DNA of 64,000 bases, taken from Pseudobdellovibrio sp. (lineage in GTDB: Bacteria; Bdellovibrionota; Bdellovibrionia; Bdellovibrionales; Bdellovibrionaceae). Made by a program: the position numbers and the translations under genes. Shown in pieces: positions 17,170 to 25,932 of this stretch; position 1 is the first letter of the stretch, and every line of letters starts with the position of its first letter. The notes under the pieces are model-generated. The model did not search any database. It was not told the DNA's origin and was given only the letters and a program-made list of their open reading frames with translations. The stretch lies in contig JAMPXC010000009.1 in the NCBI GenBank assembly GCA_023701385.1, forward strand, positions 16,748 to 80,747, given 5' to 3'.

Positions 17170-18102
17170 CTAATTTTGTACGCAGCGATCTAAAGAGATT
17201 GCTTTTGATTTTGGCGAACCATTTTCTGTGTAGTTTAATGTAGCCAGTCCACAGCTAGTGATAGCCATTGAAATATTACCTAAAGATGAACAAGAACCAA
17301 CCCAGCTACCTGAAGTTGCACAGTTGCAGTTGGTTGCTCCGTAGGTAATTCCGCTCGCCATAAATGTGCAGCTTTCGCCAGACGTGTTGTTCACAATCTC
17401 TAATGCACCAGCCGCACTTGATAAGCTACGACTGCCACGATTTACGTTAGTCACAGTAATCGGCGAATTCGTACGAGTCGTAATACTTAGTAAAGCCGTA
17501 CCGTTATAACTGAGAGTACGATTGATACCATCATTTGTGTAATTCATTACTCGAGTATCTCCAGCTCCCGAAATCCAAGTTAAACTAGCACCGTATGTTC
17601 CTGTCTTTGTCGCGGCCAATGTCATGTTGTTTCCAGCCACTGAATAGTTCGGCGCAATACGAATCGACTGGCTTGTTCCTGAAAGCGTACAGTTTGTGCC
17701 ACCGGACCAAGTCGCAGTGACTGATCCAGTAAGAACATAATTTCCGATCGAACAGCTGCTAAAACTTCGTGTCTTTGAATTTGCTGAGCATGCCGTAAAT
17801 GTAGCTCCGCATGTTGCAGCCGTTGCTTCCGGTAATAAAATTTTAAAAACGTTTTCATAAGCCACTTGTTTTGGCGATGACATATTGTAACGGTCAAGAG
17901 ATGGAACGTACTGTGCAATCGTCGTATTACCACCGCCAGCGTCATCAATTGAAGCCATCACATCACCAAGTTGATTACCAAGTTCTGTTGGTAGATCAGC
18001 TTCACCTAACTGAACAGTTTCTGCAGCCCCGCAGCCAGCTAAAATCGCAGCCACTAAAATTAGCACCAGTGCCTTAAACTTGATCTTAGAAATGTGATTC
18101 AT
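17170..18102 (-). CDS. Lipoprotein of unknown function with Cys-rich repeats
   Basis: The protein has about 310 residues from the ATG at 18102, chosen for AGAGGTAAAC just upstream. The signal peptide ends in the lipobox LAGC. After an acidic linker comes an odd internal segment VFKILLPEATAA (85-96) that resembles a second signal-peptidase site. Then follows a Ser/Thr/Gly-rich beta domain with about ten cysteines and short repeats (TWSGG, TWISGAG). The same LPEA-x-AA motif occurs in the lipoprotein at 42267. It is probably an outer-membrane or surface beta-sandwich protein. No enzyme motif is seen. Confidence 0.65.
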   Translation of the reverse strand: MNHISKIKFKALVLILVAAILAGCGAAETVQLGEADLPTELGNQLGDVMASIDDAGGGNTTIAQYVPSLDRYNMSSPKQVAYENVFKILLPEATAATCGATFTACSANSKTRSFSSCSIGNYVLTGSVTATWSGGTNCTLSGTSQSIRIAPNYSVAGNNMTLAATKTGTYGASLTWISGAGDTRVMNYTNDGINRTLSYNGTALLSITTRTNSPITVTNVNRGSRSLSSAAGALEIVNNTSGESCTFMASGITYGATNCNCATSGSWVGSCSSLGNISMAITSCGLATLNYTENGSPKSKAISLDRCVQN

Positions 18103-18255
18103 GTTTACCTCTACAAGCCAATTATTGGGCAAAAAACCCCATTGTCATCAAGATTGTGTTATTACGCATACGCAGCATCAATTTTGTTTTGCAAGTTAAC
18201 CTTTTTCATAGGGAAATAACCGCACGTTTGAAGATATGTGAGAGGGGTCCACATC

Positions 18256-19329
18256 ATGATGTTACGTTTATTTTTAACAATTACTTTATTAATCTCTACA
18301 GCAAACGCTTATTCACCAAAAGTTCCATGGCTTAAGCAATTAAACTCAATTAACGATTTGGAATTGGTAGTAACACCAGAACAAGATCATACGCCTTTAT
18401 ATAATGCCTTTGCCAAAGCACAGAAAACCATTCGTATTGGTATTTTCGGCATTTCATCAAAAGACATGGCCGATCAAATTGAAAAACAAATCAAACGCGG
18501 AATCAATGTCACTATTATCTGCGATAAATACTGCACGAATAATGAAAAGCGTAAAGCCATCTTTGACCAGTTAAAGGCGGCTGGTGCAAATATTATGGTG
18601 GCGACAAAAGGTTTTTCAATCTCGCACTGGAAAATGTTTGTGATCGACGACACATTAGCCTTTGTTTCAACGATGAATTTTATCAGCCGTGCTAACCAAA
18701 TGCGTGATCTTGGTGTGTTTACCGCTGATAAAAATGTAATTGATGAAATCATCGCGGTCTTTGACCAAGATGTGAAAAATGCGCAAAAACAGACAGCTAA
18801 TACCCCTGAATTAAAAGTCACAAACTTAGTGTGGAGCCCGAATAATTCTGAAGGCAAACTTGTTGATTTAATTAATTCAGCCGACAGTTCAATTGAAATC
18901 TGGATTGAAAATATGGGTAACCCTAAAATTCACGAAGCCTTAGCCGCTGCGGTAAAACGTAAAGTTCAAGTTCGTGTGTTAACTTCCGTGTGTGGTTTAG
19001 GAATGGCGGCTGATGCCGCTTATAGAAACTTAAAAGACTTAAGCAAAAAAGGAGTTGTGGTTAAAGGCACTCCTTATCCGGCTAACGAAGAAATACCTTA
19101 CATTCATGCTAAAACGATCAATGTGGACCACAAAGCTGTCTTCTTAGGGTCTGAGAATTTCTCAGTGAACTCTTTAACAAAAGCACGTGAGTTAGGAATT
19201 GTCTTTAACGATCAGGCCACTGAAGCGAAAATGGCGGCTTTATTTGAAAAAGACTGGTCAAAAGCGGTCGAAATTCCTGAAGAAGCTCCAGAAAAATGTA
19301 GCCCATTGACGTCAAATACGGAAGAATAG
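18256..19329 (+). CDS. Exported phospholipase D-like protein
   Basis: The protein has about 357 residues. The start at 18256 is chosen because GAGGGG lies 8 nt upstream, and a signal peptide follows (LRLFLTITLLISTANA). It contains two complete HKD motifs, HWKMFVID (near 124-131) and HAKTINVD (near 282), each followed by the SxMN/SxNFS-type Asn (STMNF, SENFS) as in the PLD superfamily. It could act as a phospholipase, nuclease or transphosphatidylase outside the cytoplasm. Bdellovibrio-like bacteria secrete many hydrolases. It is 4 bp upstream of the GT4-CE4 fusion gene, with a perfect palindrome across the junction. Confidence 0.88.
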   Translation: MMLRLFLTITLLISTANAYSPKVPWLKQLNSINDLELVVTPEQDHTPLYNAFAKAQKTIRIGIFGISSKDMADQIEKQIKRGINVTIICDKYCTNNEKRKAIFDQLKAAGANIMVATKGFSISHWKMFVIDDTLAFVSTMNFISRANQMRDLGVFTADKNVIDEIIAVFDQDVKNAQKQTANTPELKVTNLVWSPNNSEGKLVDLINSADSSIEIWIENMGNPKIHEALAAAVKRKVQVRVLTSVCGLGMAADAAYRNLKDLSKKGVVVKGTPYPANEEIPYIHAKTINVDHKAVFLGSENFSVNSLTKARELGIVFNDQATEAKMAALFEKDWSKAVEIPEEAPEKCSPLTSNTEE

Positions 19330-19346
19330 TCATGTGACTATTCTTC
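19321..19346. repeat. Perfect 12-bp-arm palindrome across a stop/start junction
   Basis: Arms 19321-19332 (GAAGAATAGTCA) and 19335-19346 (TGACTATTCTTC) are exact inverse complements with a 2-base centre. The palindrome contains the stop codon of the PLD-like gene and the GTG start of the GT4-CE4 gene. As RNA it would form a tight hairpin that buries the start codon. Confidence 0.8.
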
Positions 19347-21151
19347 ATTTATTGTCTCAAAACCATCTGACTGGCGCTGAAGTTTATGCGTGCCAGCTTA
19401 CAGACGTCCAAGTGGCCTCAGGCCATAAGGTTTTACAAGTTTCTAATGGATTCTACTACCCGACTAAAGCTGAAAAAATAGAACTTAAAGTCGAGACTAA
19501 ATCACGCGCTGAATTTAATGCAAGCGTTAAAATTTTAAAAGACTTAATCACAAAACATAAAGTTCAAGTAATTCATGCGCACTCACGGGCTGCTTCAAAG
19601 TTAGCTTACAGCGCTACCCGCGGAACTCAAATTGGGTATATCAGCACCATCCATGGTCGCCAGCATGTTTCGTTTTCTAAAAAGTTTAAAAACATTTACG
19701 GTTCTCACCAAATTGCCATTTGTGAAAATGTGCAAGATCAATTGGTCAATGAGTTCGGTTATAAACCAGAAAATATCAAAGTTATTCGTAACGGGATTAG
19801 TACCGATCTGTTCTTTCCAAAAAAAATTAGTTCCGCAAAGAGTAGAACTGAAGTTTTAAAAATCGCGATTATCGGCCGCGCGACAGGTCCAAAAAAAGAC
19901 CGCACTGAAAATGCTGTGCATAGTCTGACTAAAATTTTAACGGCTAAGAATATTAACTTTGAAATTCATTTAGTTGGCGCTTCTGAAAACGAGATCGATA
20001 AATCGTTGCACACCAAAAATGTATTTTTTCACACACCACCTACTTTGCACCAAGGCATCTATACACAGTTTGATCTTGTCATCGGTTCAGGCCGCGTGTG
20101 TATGGAAAGCTTAATGAGTGGCGTTGCCACAATTGCTTTTGGTGAAGCGAAGTATTTAGGCCTTTGCCAAAAAGAAAACTTCAATGAACAGATCAAATCA
20201 AACTTCGGTGATATTGAAACTGCAACATTCGGAAAACCGGAAGTGTGCCCTGCACAAATGGACACAGATATTGAAAATTACTACAAAATTAATGTTTCGC
20301 AGTTAATGGATTTAGCAAAAATCGCTAAAAGCCAATTTGGAATTAAAACAGTTTGTGATCAAATTCAAAAAATCTACGAAGCCAGCTACTTCGAAGCTCA
20401 CTACCCTGGTTGGATTCCGGTTTTGATGTACCACAAAATTCCAACGCAAGAATTAGATTCACCACATAAGATTTATGTTACACAAGACAACTTTGTAAAA
20501 CACTTAGCGTTTTACAAAAATGCTGGCTTTGAAACTGTTACTTTTTCGGAATTAAAACAATTTAAAAACGGCACACGTTCATTTGATCAGTTTCCGAAAA
20601 AACCCTTAGTTTTAACTTTTGATGATGGCTACTGGGATAATTTAAATAACGCTGACCCGCTACTTAAAAAGTATAACTTTAAAGCACAGATCTTTTTATT
20701 AGCTAATAACGAAATCAGCCACAACCAGTGGGATGAAGCCAGCGCGGCAAAAGGCGATAAGATTATCTCAGGTCAAGATCGTAAACTTTGGCTTAACTCA
20801 AATTTTGAAATAGGTTCACACGGTTTTAGCCATAAGCGCATTACTGAGATGACACCTGACCAAGCATTTGCCGAACTTATTGATTCAAAACGTGCGCTAG
20901 AGAAAGAATTTGAACGCGAAGTGTGTGTCTACGCTTACACTTACGGCGATACCAACGCCGCTTGTGCAAAGCTAGCTGAAGCTGCTGGGTATGATTTTGC
21001 AGTAAATACCGATACTGGCGGACTTAAAATGTTCGATGACCCGTTTCAGATTTTCAGAGTAAATATTTTTCCCGACGAAACGAAATTTTCATTATGGAAA
21101 AAAACGGCGTCTTGGTACCGCGCGTACTATTTTAGAAAACGTAAGAAATAG
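19334..21151 (+). CDS. GT4 glycosyltransferase - CE4 polysaccharide deacetylase fusion
   Basis: The protein has 605 residues. Residues 1-350 form a GT-B glycosyltransferase of the GT4 type: QNHLTGAEVYACQL at the start, VIHAHSRAASKLAY near 79, VIRNGISTDLF near 150, and the nucleotide-sugar region with E258 in GRVCMESLMSG. Residues 360-605 form a NodB-like carbohydrate esterase 4 with motif 1 LTFDDGY (427-433) and motif 2 SHGFSH (495-500, metal His pair). The protein could add and deacetylate sugars of a cell-surface glycan, an inferred role. No signal peptide or membrane span is present. The start is GTG without a visible ribosome site, inside a perfect palindrome. Confidence 0.85.
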   Translation: MTILHLLSQNHLTGAEVYACQLTDVQVASGHKVLQVSNGFYYPTKAEKIELKVETKSRAEFNASVKILKDLITKHKVQVIHAHSRAASKLAYSATRGTQIGYISTIHGRQHVSFSKKFKNIYGSHQIAICENVQDQLVNEFGYKPENIKVIRNGISTDLFFPKKISSAKSRTEVLKIAIIGRATGPKKDRTENAVHSLTKILTAKNINFEIHLVGASENEIDKSLHTKNVFFHTPPTLHQGIYTQFDLVIGSGRVCMESLMSGVATIAFGEAKYLGLCQKENFNEQIKSNFGDIETATFGKPEVCPAQMDTDIENYYKINVSQLMDLAKIAKSQFGIKTVCDQIQKIYEASYFEAHYPGWIPVLMYHKIPTQELDSPHKIYVTQDNFVKHLAFYKNAGFETVTFSELKQFKNGTRSFDQFPKKPLVLTFDDGYWDNLNNADPLLKKYNFKAQIFLLANNEISHNQWDEASAAKGDKIISGQDRKLWLNSNFEIGSHGFSHKRITEMTPDQAFAELIDSKRALEKEFEREVCVYAYTYGDTNAACAKLAEAAGYDFAVNTDTGGLKMFDDPFQIFRVNIFPDETKFSLWKKTASWYRAYYFRKRKK

Positions 21152-21155
21152 TTAT

Positions 21156-22436
21156 CTAAACACGACCTAAAGCATCTTCTAGATCACCGATCAGATCATC
21201 AATGCTCTCTAAACCAACGCTTAAACGAATAAGCTTTGGATCAATACCGCAGTTATCTAATTTATCTTTCGGGTACGCCGAATGAGTCATATACCCAGGC
21301 ACTTCGATTAAAGTTTTATTTAAACCAAGACTTACCGCTAATGTGATGCTGTAAGAATTTTTCGCGATATCATCGACGAACTTCGCTGTTTTTTTCATAT
21401 CACCTTTTAAAGTAAAGGCGATCATTAAACCTGGAGCGAATTTTCCTTCAGGAGTTTTTAAATATTTTTTAGCTAATTTTTTCTCTGGAAAGCTTCCTAG
21501 ACCTGGGTAGAAAATCTTTTCTACTTTTTTACTTTTTGCTAAAAACTTTGCGATAGCCATAGCGTTTTCTTGCTGTTTTTCAAAACGTAATGACTGTGTG
21601 GATAAACCGTAAACCATAATGTGCCATGCAGAAAACGGATTAATAATCGCACCGAAATCTTTACGACCCAGTTTAAGAGTGGCTTCGTATTTTTTAGCCG
21701 TCATAACAGCTCCGCCCATATCAGTTCCAAAACCTGACATATTCTTTGTCAAACTTTGAATCACGATATCAACTCCCCACTCAATCGGACGTAAGCCCCA
21801 CGGTGTAGCGAAGGTATTATCAACGGCGAATAAGATTTTATTATCGTCTTTACGAGTTTTGTTGGCTTTAGCGATCGCTTTAACAACACGTTCAAGATCA
21901 ATGATTTCTAAATTAGGGTTACAAACAGATTCACAGTAAACTAAACGAACTGATTTATCTCTAAAGGCCTCATCGAGATCTGTTTCATTTAAATTACACA
22001 ACTCAGTTTCAACACCAAACTTTGGCATCCAGCTTGTTAATAAACTATACGTACAACCGTATAAAGTTTTATGCGAAATTACTTTTTGCCCTTGTTTTAC
22101 AAACGACAACACCGTTGTTGAAATGGCTCCCATACCGCTTCCAAAACTTACGGCGCATTCGGCTGACTCCATCGTTTTTAACTGCTCTTCAAGCATTAAG
22201 GTCGTTGGCTCGTCTAAACGATCGTAAATTAAAATAGGTGTTTCATTTTTTGGATTACCGAATTGGTTAAAACCTTCGGCACCACGCTGTAAGCTTTCAA
22301 GACGAAATGTTGTTGAGGCTGTTAACGGCGGAATAATGTGATGTGAATAATCCCAGGCTGACGTTGTGTGTTCGCCGTGAATGGACTGAGTTCTTTTCGA
22401 AACTTTTTTAGATAAAAGAGATCTTTTGTTCGCCAT
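21156..22436 (-). CDS. Trans-sulfuration family PLP enzyme (methionine gamma-lyase / cystathionine gamma-synthase type)
   Basis: The protein has 426 residues. It belongs to the Cys/Met metabolism PLP-dependent enzymes: IYDRLDEPT near 70 (variant of the usual YSRxxNPT), FGSGMGAIS near 98, YCESVCNPNLEIIDL near 167, AVDNTFATP near 204, and the Schiff-base Lys 231 in SLTKNMSGFG. Both the Y/R-x-x-N-P-T variant and a longer N-terminal tail are unlike the standard E. coli MetB. It could be methionine gamma-lyase, cystathionine gamma-synthase or O-acetylhomoserine sulfhydrylase, and the sequence alone does not decide. GAGGAAT precedes the start. Confidence 0.87.
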   Translation of the reverse strand: MANKRSLLSKKVSKRTQSIHGEHTTSAWDYSHHIIPPLTASTTFRLESLQRGAEGFNQFGNPKNETPILIYDRLDEPTTLMLEEQLKTMESAECAVSFGSGMGAISTTVLSFVKQGQKVISHKTLYGCTYSLLTSWMPKFGVETELCNLNETDLDEAFRDKSVRLVYCESVCNPNLEIIDLERVVKAIAKANKTRKDDNKILFAVDNTFATPWGLRPIEWGVDIVIQSLTKNMSGFGTDMGGAVMTAKKYEATLKLGRKDFGAIINPFSAWHIMVYGLSTQSLRFEKQQENAMAIAKFLAKSKKVEKIFYPGLGSFPEKKLAKKYLKTPEGKFAPGLMIAFTLKGDMKKTAKFVDDIAKNSYSITLAVSLGLNKTLIEVPGYMTHSAYPKDKLDNCGIDPKLIRLSVGLESIDDLIGDLEDALGRV

Positions 22437-22576
22437 ATATTCCTCGCGTGTGTCAAAATACTAGAGTTTGAACACTAGAACGAGCAAGGAATGTCTCTGT
22501 GTATTAATGCATGGTCAGGCAATTTACCCCAACCATGCTAATGAAACGATCTAATTATGAGCAAATGCTTGCAGCA

Positions 22577-24523
22577 TTATAACCCAAATGCTTTAAGAGA
22601 TTGCACAACGATTACAGCCAATAAGTAAGCAAAGGCATTACTTCCCACTAGCTGTAAACCTGTCCATAACCAGCTGCCATTTTCTTTCTTTAAGACGCCC
22701 ACAGTTGTTAAACACTGCATAGCGATCATAAAGAAAATAAAAATACCGACTACAGAGGCCACAGTAAAAATTGGGGTGCCATCAGCAAATTTTGCTTCAG
22801 CCATCTTTTCTAAAATTGGTGTCGTGTTTTCTTCGTCTTCAACTTCTGCATTCAGTGATAAAGCTAAGCTTGATACGAAAACTTCGCGCGCCGCAAATGA
22901 AGCGACGTACGCAAAACCTACACGGCCATCTAAACCAAGTGGTTTAAAGATTGGCTCAATCGCTGTTGATACTTGCATCGCATATGATGGTGGTGCCTGA
23001 TCTTCAGGAGTACCTTCAGCTGCTTTCGGAAATGTCGTCGCAAACCAAAGAATAATTGTAAGACCAACGATCACTGGTCCCGCTTTTTTCACGAATGAAA
23101 CTGATTTATCCCAAGACTGGCGAAGAATCGTTTTTAAACGTGGTCTGCGGTAAAACGGTAAATCCATCATTAAACGTGAAGACTGCTGGCTTTCGATCAT
23201 TTTTGATAAAATCGCGGAAGCTACCGCACCAATGACCATCGAACCAAAGTATAACGACGCCATAATGAAGCCACCCATTAAGACGCTTGTAGCGCCACTA
23301 GCCACTAAAAATCCGATCAATAAACCATACACTGGTAAACGAGCCGAACACGTCATAAACGGAATCGTAAATTGTGCGATCATTCTTTCTTTGCGAGACG
23401 TAATATTACGAGTCGCCATGATTGCTGGAATTGCGCAAGCAAAGCCAGATAACATCGGAACGAATGAACGACCACCAAGACCTACTTTTTTTAACGGTCC
23501 ATCGATTAACGCCGCCACACGAGATAAATATCCTGTGTTTTCAAATAAACCGATACCGATAAATAGAATAAAAATTTGTGGAACGAAAATAATCACACCG
23601 TTAACAGCCGCTAAGAGACCATCACCGATAAATTCGCCTAGTAACCCTGGAATATGCGCTTTTGTGTAATCAATCGATGCCGCCATCGCTCCGTCGATTA
23701 AATCCATAAGAGGAGCTGCCCACCAGTAAACTGACGCAAAGAAAATCGTCATAAGAGCAAAGAAAAACACATAACCAAAAATAGGATGCAGTAACCATTT
23801 ATCCATTTTCAATGTGAACTCTAATTGCGACTGAGCTTGAATCACCGCCTGAGCTGCTTCCACTTTTTCTTGCATGAAAGCTTTTTCTTTTAAAAATTGA
23901 GAGATCACTTTTAAATCTTCAACTTTTTGCGTTTCAGTGTATTTAACTTCATTATAGCGAGAGATTTTTTGTGGTGTGTTTTTTAATAACGCCACAACTT
24001 CAAATAAACCTTTACCTAAAACACCATCAAAAGCCACAACGTGCTCTACACCTAAGAATTTTTTAATTTCTAAGATATTAACTTGTTGTTTTTCTTTAGC
24101 GACCAGATCTGACATTGTTAAAACAACAATCACGTGTGAATTCGGTTGAATTAAATGTTTTGCTAATAATAACTGACGATTCATTTGTGTCGCATCAACA
24201 ACTAAAATAACCGAGTTGTATTTTACGCGATGAGAATCTTTTAAAATATTAACTGTTACTTTTTCGTCGTCTGATTGCGGGTCTAATGAATAAACGCCCG
24301 GCGTATCAACGATACCAATCGGCTTCATATCAGCTTTAGTTGCTAATTCAGTTTGAAGAGCACCTAATGAGTATTCAACTGTAGCACCAGGGTAGTTCAC
24401 AGTTTTAAATTTTGAACCTGTTAACCAGTTATAAAGAGTTGTTTTACCTGAGTTCGGCGAACCGACTAATAAAACATTTCTTTCATCTAACGGGGTTACT
24501 GTTTCTTCTACATGGCAAGACAT
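22577..24523 (-). CDS. feoB: Ferrous iron transport protein FeoB
   Basis: The protein has 648 residues. FeoB is the inner-membrane Fe(II) transporter with a cytoplasmic G domain. Visible are G1 (GSPNSGKTT, 21-29), the switch region NYPGATVEYS, G3 DTPG (73-76), and two gate domains with the conserved PMLSGFACAIPAIMATR and TIPFMTCSARLPVYGLL stretches. Around eight to ten membrane helices follow. The G4 motif, usually NxxD, reads TMSD (136-139). It is shorter than E. coli FeoB (773). It overlaps feoA by 16 bp. A Fur-box-like palindrome lies upstream of feoA. Confidence 0.95.
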   Translation of the reverse strand: MSCHVEETVTPLDERNVLLVGSPNSGKTTLYNWLTGSKFKTVNYPGATVEYSLGALQTELATKADMKPIGIVDTPGVYSLDPQSDDEKVTVNILKDSHRVKYNSVILVVDATQMNRQLLLAKHLIQPNSHVIVVLTMSDLVAKEKQQVNILEIKKFLGVEHVVAFDGVLGKGLFEVVALLKNTPQKISRYNEVKYTETQKVEDLKVISQFLKEKAFMQEKVEAAQAVIQAQSQLEFTLKMDKWLLHPIFGYVFFFALMTIFFASVYWWAAPLMDLIDGAMAASIDYTKAHIPGLLGEFIGDGLLAAVNGVIIFVPQIFILFIGIGLFENTGYLSRVAALIDGPLKKVGLGGRSFVPMLSGFACAIPAIMATRNITSRKERMIAQFTIPFMTCSARLPVYGLLIGFLVASGATSVLMGGFIMASLYFGSMVIGAVASAILSKMIESQQSSRLMMDLPFYRRPRLKTILRQSWDKSVSFVKKAGPVIVGLTIILWFATTFPKAAEGTPEDQAPPSYAMQVSTAIEPIFKPLGLDGRVGFAYVASFAAREVFVSSLALSLNAEVEDEENTTPILEKMAEAKFADGTPIFTVASVVGIFIFFMIAMQCLTTVGVLKKENGSWLWTGLQLVGSNAFAYLLAVIVVQSLKAFGL

Positions 24524-24732
24524 TTGAACTCCTGTTCATTTAACGCCAACAACGTTTGATGAAATCGAATCACAGTCACATTTGAGAAAGATAATTTTTT
24601 GACGATTTCAAATTCAACGCCCGGGTATAATCCGAAGTCGATTAAACGTTCGATCAGAACTTGGTTGGCTTGTGGGTTTGCTTCAACTTGATTAAACCCT
24701 TTTAACTTTAATTGTGTGCTATTTTCGCTCAT
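24508..24732 (-). CDS. feoA: Ferrous iron transport accessory protein FeoA
   Basis: The protein has 74 residues with an SH3-like fold. Family features are LKGF near the start, RLIDFGLYPGVEFEIVKK in the middle and the final strand FHQTLLALNEQEFKCL. FeoA is a small cytoplasmic partner that binds or regulates FeoB. It lies directly before feoB with a 16-bp overlap. No clear Shine-Dalgarno sequence is seen. A palindromic AT-rich site resembling a Fur box begins 27 bp upstream of the start. Confidence 0.9.
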   Translation of the reverse strand: MSENSTQLKLKGFNQVEANPQANQVLIERLIDFGLYPGVEFEIVKKLSFSNVTVIRFHQTLLALNEQEFKCLAM

Positions 24733-24758
24733 GCAGGTTTTGTAACTAACCTTGAACT

Positions 24759-24779
24759 AAATGAATAACATTTTCATTT
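24759..24779 (-). promoter_or_regulatory. Candidate Fur box upstream of feoAB
   Basis: The 15-bp core TGAATAACATTTTCA (24762-24776) matches the 7-1-7 Fur consensus TGATAATNATTATCA at 10 of 14 fixed positions, and AAATGAA/TTTCATTT flanks it symmetrically. Its position 27-47 bp before feoA fits iron repression. The match is by eye. Confidence 0.55.
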
Positions 24780-24903
24780 AGCCCGATCTAATTGAAAACG
24801 AACTGACACATTACTCTCAAAATCTTCACAAAACAGCCCTTCAAAAGTCCAGAAAAACCCTTCTCTGGTCAAGTCGGTATCCCTTAAGTCCGATCCAGTC
24901 TAT

Positions 24904-25932
24904 ATGAACTACCGTCTAGCCACTGGCTTAAAGTTGACCCTAATTATGCTTACGCAATTAGCAACACTGAGTGCTGCAGCGGATGTTTTTCGCTGGCCCA
25001 AACTGTGTGTTAACCAAACTCTAACGGTAGAAAATAAATCAAATAAAGATCAAACTGTGTGGCTTCAAGAGTGGGAAAAATACCTCGTTGATGAAATTGA
25101 TCACACTGTTCCTGCTAAAGGCAAAATCTACCTGCAACTTTCACACGACCCCTCGATTGCAACACAAGACTATTCATTGTTAGCTTTAGATAATCCAAAA
25201 GATTTGAGTGTTGATACAAACTGTAACTTACGCGACATCGTTTCAGCCGATACTTTAGAAGGCGGCGTTGTTTATTATAAAATTAATCCACGTGCCACGA
25301 ATGAAGTTCAGCTTAAAAATTTATTTCCCGGACGCAATACTTTCTACCTCGAAGATTTAAGCTTAGTTAAAAAATCTGAACCTATTGAAATTGATGTTGA
25401 AGGCAGAGCGCTATTTACTTTCACATTAAAACCAGAGCCTACTTCAACATGGGTAAAAATCACAGCCAAAGAAAGATTTCGTACAGCGATTCACACTTCA
25501 TCTGAAGTTTTAAAACCAAGCTTCATTGAACCACAGCGTTCGATTGCCTCAAGTGACGAAAAGTATTTCGTGGTTGGTCCAAGCGATAATCATGGCGACC
25601 AGTTCGTGGTGAAAATCAAAGATCCGGTGATGGTGCAAAAAGCGCGCGATCAAATCGCCAATCCTAAATTACAAAAAATCGTTTTCGCGAAGATTCAATT
25701 AGGAAACCAAGGTTACAACCGCAATATGACTAAAAAAGACAAAAGCTTTTGGTCTTGGTCTGTGACTGAGGTAACAAACATTTCTGATTTCGGTTCAACG
25801 GCGTGTAACGGTTTTCCGCAAATGTTAGAAGACCAAGCTGAACAGTGGGTCAAAGGCTTAGGTAAAATTTGTTTTTGGTCTTACCGAATCAAAAAAGAAC
25901 TTACATTAGACGAAGTTCAAAATCCGAAATAA
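24904..25932 (+). CDS. Exported protein with C-terminal BP74-like domain
   Basis: The protein has 342 residues with a signal peptide ending in LSAAA. The first 200 residues look like beta-sandwich modules (LTVENKSNKDQTVWLQEW) without a name. Residues about 230-338 resemble the BP74 family: FVVKIKDPVMVQKARDQI, then IVFAKIQLGNQGYN, SWSVTEVTNISDFGSTACNG and CFWSYRIKKEL. This domain is known in secreted bacterial and Dictyostelium proteins, with no settled function. The family match rests on recalled patterns, so moderate confidence. It is divergent from feoAB and convergent with the PTPS-like gene, which begins one base after its stop. Confidence 0.6.
   Translation: MNYRLATGLKLTLIMLTQLATLSAAADVFRWPKLCVNQTLTVENKSNKDQTVWLQEWEKYLVDEIDHTVPAKGKIYLQLSHDPSIATQDYSLLALDNPKDLSVDTNCNLRDIVSADTLEGGVVYYKINPRATNEVQLKNLFPGRNTFYLEDLSLVKKSEPIEIDVEGRALFTFTLKPEPTSTWVKITAKERFRTAIHTSSEVLKPSFIEPQRSIASSDEKYFVVGPSDNHGDQFVVKIKDPVMVQKARDQIANPKLQKIVFAKIQLGNQGYNRNMTKKDKSFWSWSVTEVTNISDFGSTACNGFPQMLEDQAEQWVKGLGKICFWSYRIKKELTLDEVQNPK

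Noticed and set aside
22535..22582. 15-codon plus ORF just before the feoB stop
   Set aside because: Lacks a ribosome-binding site and overlaps the 3' end of feoB; chance frame.
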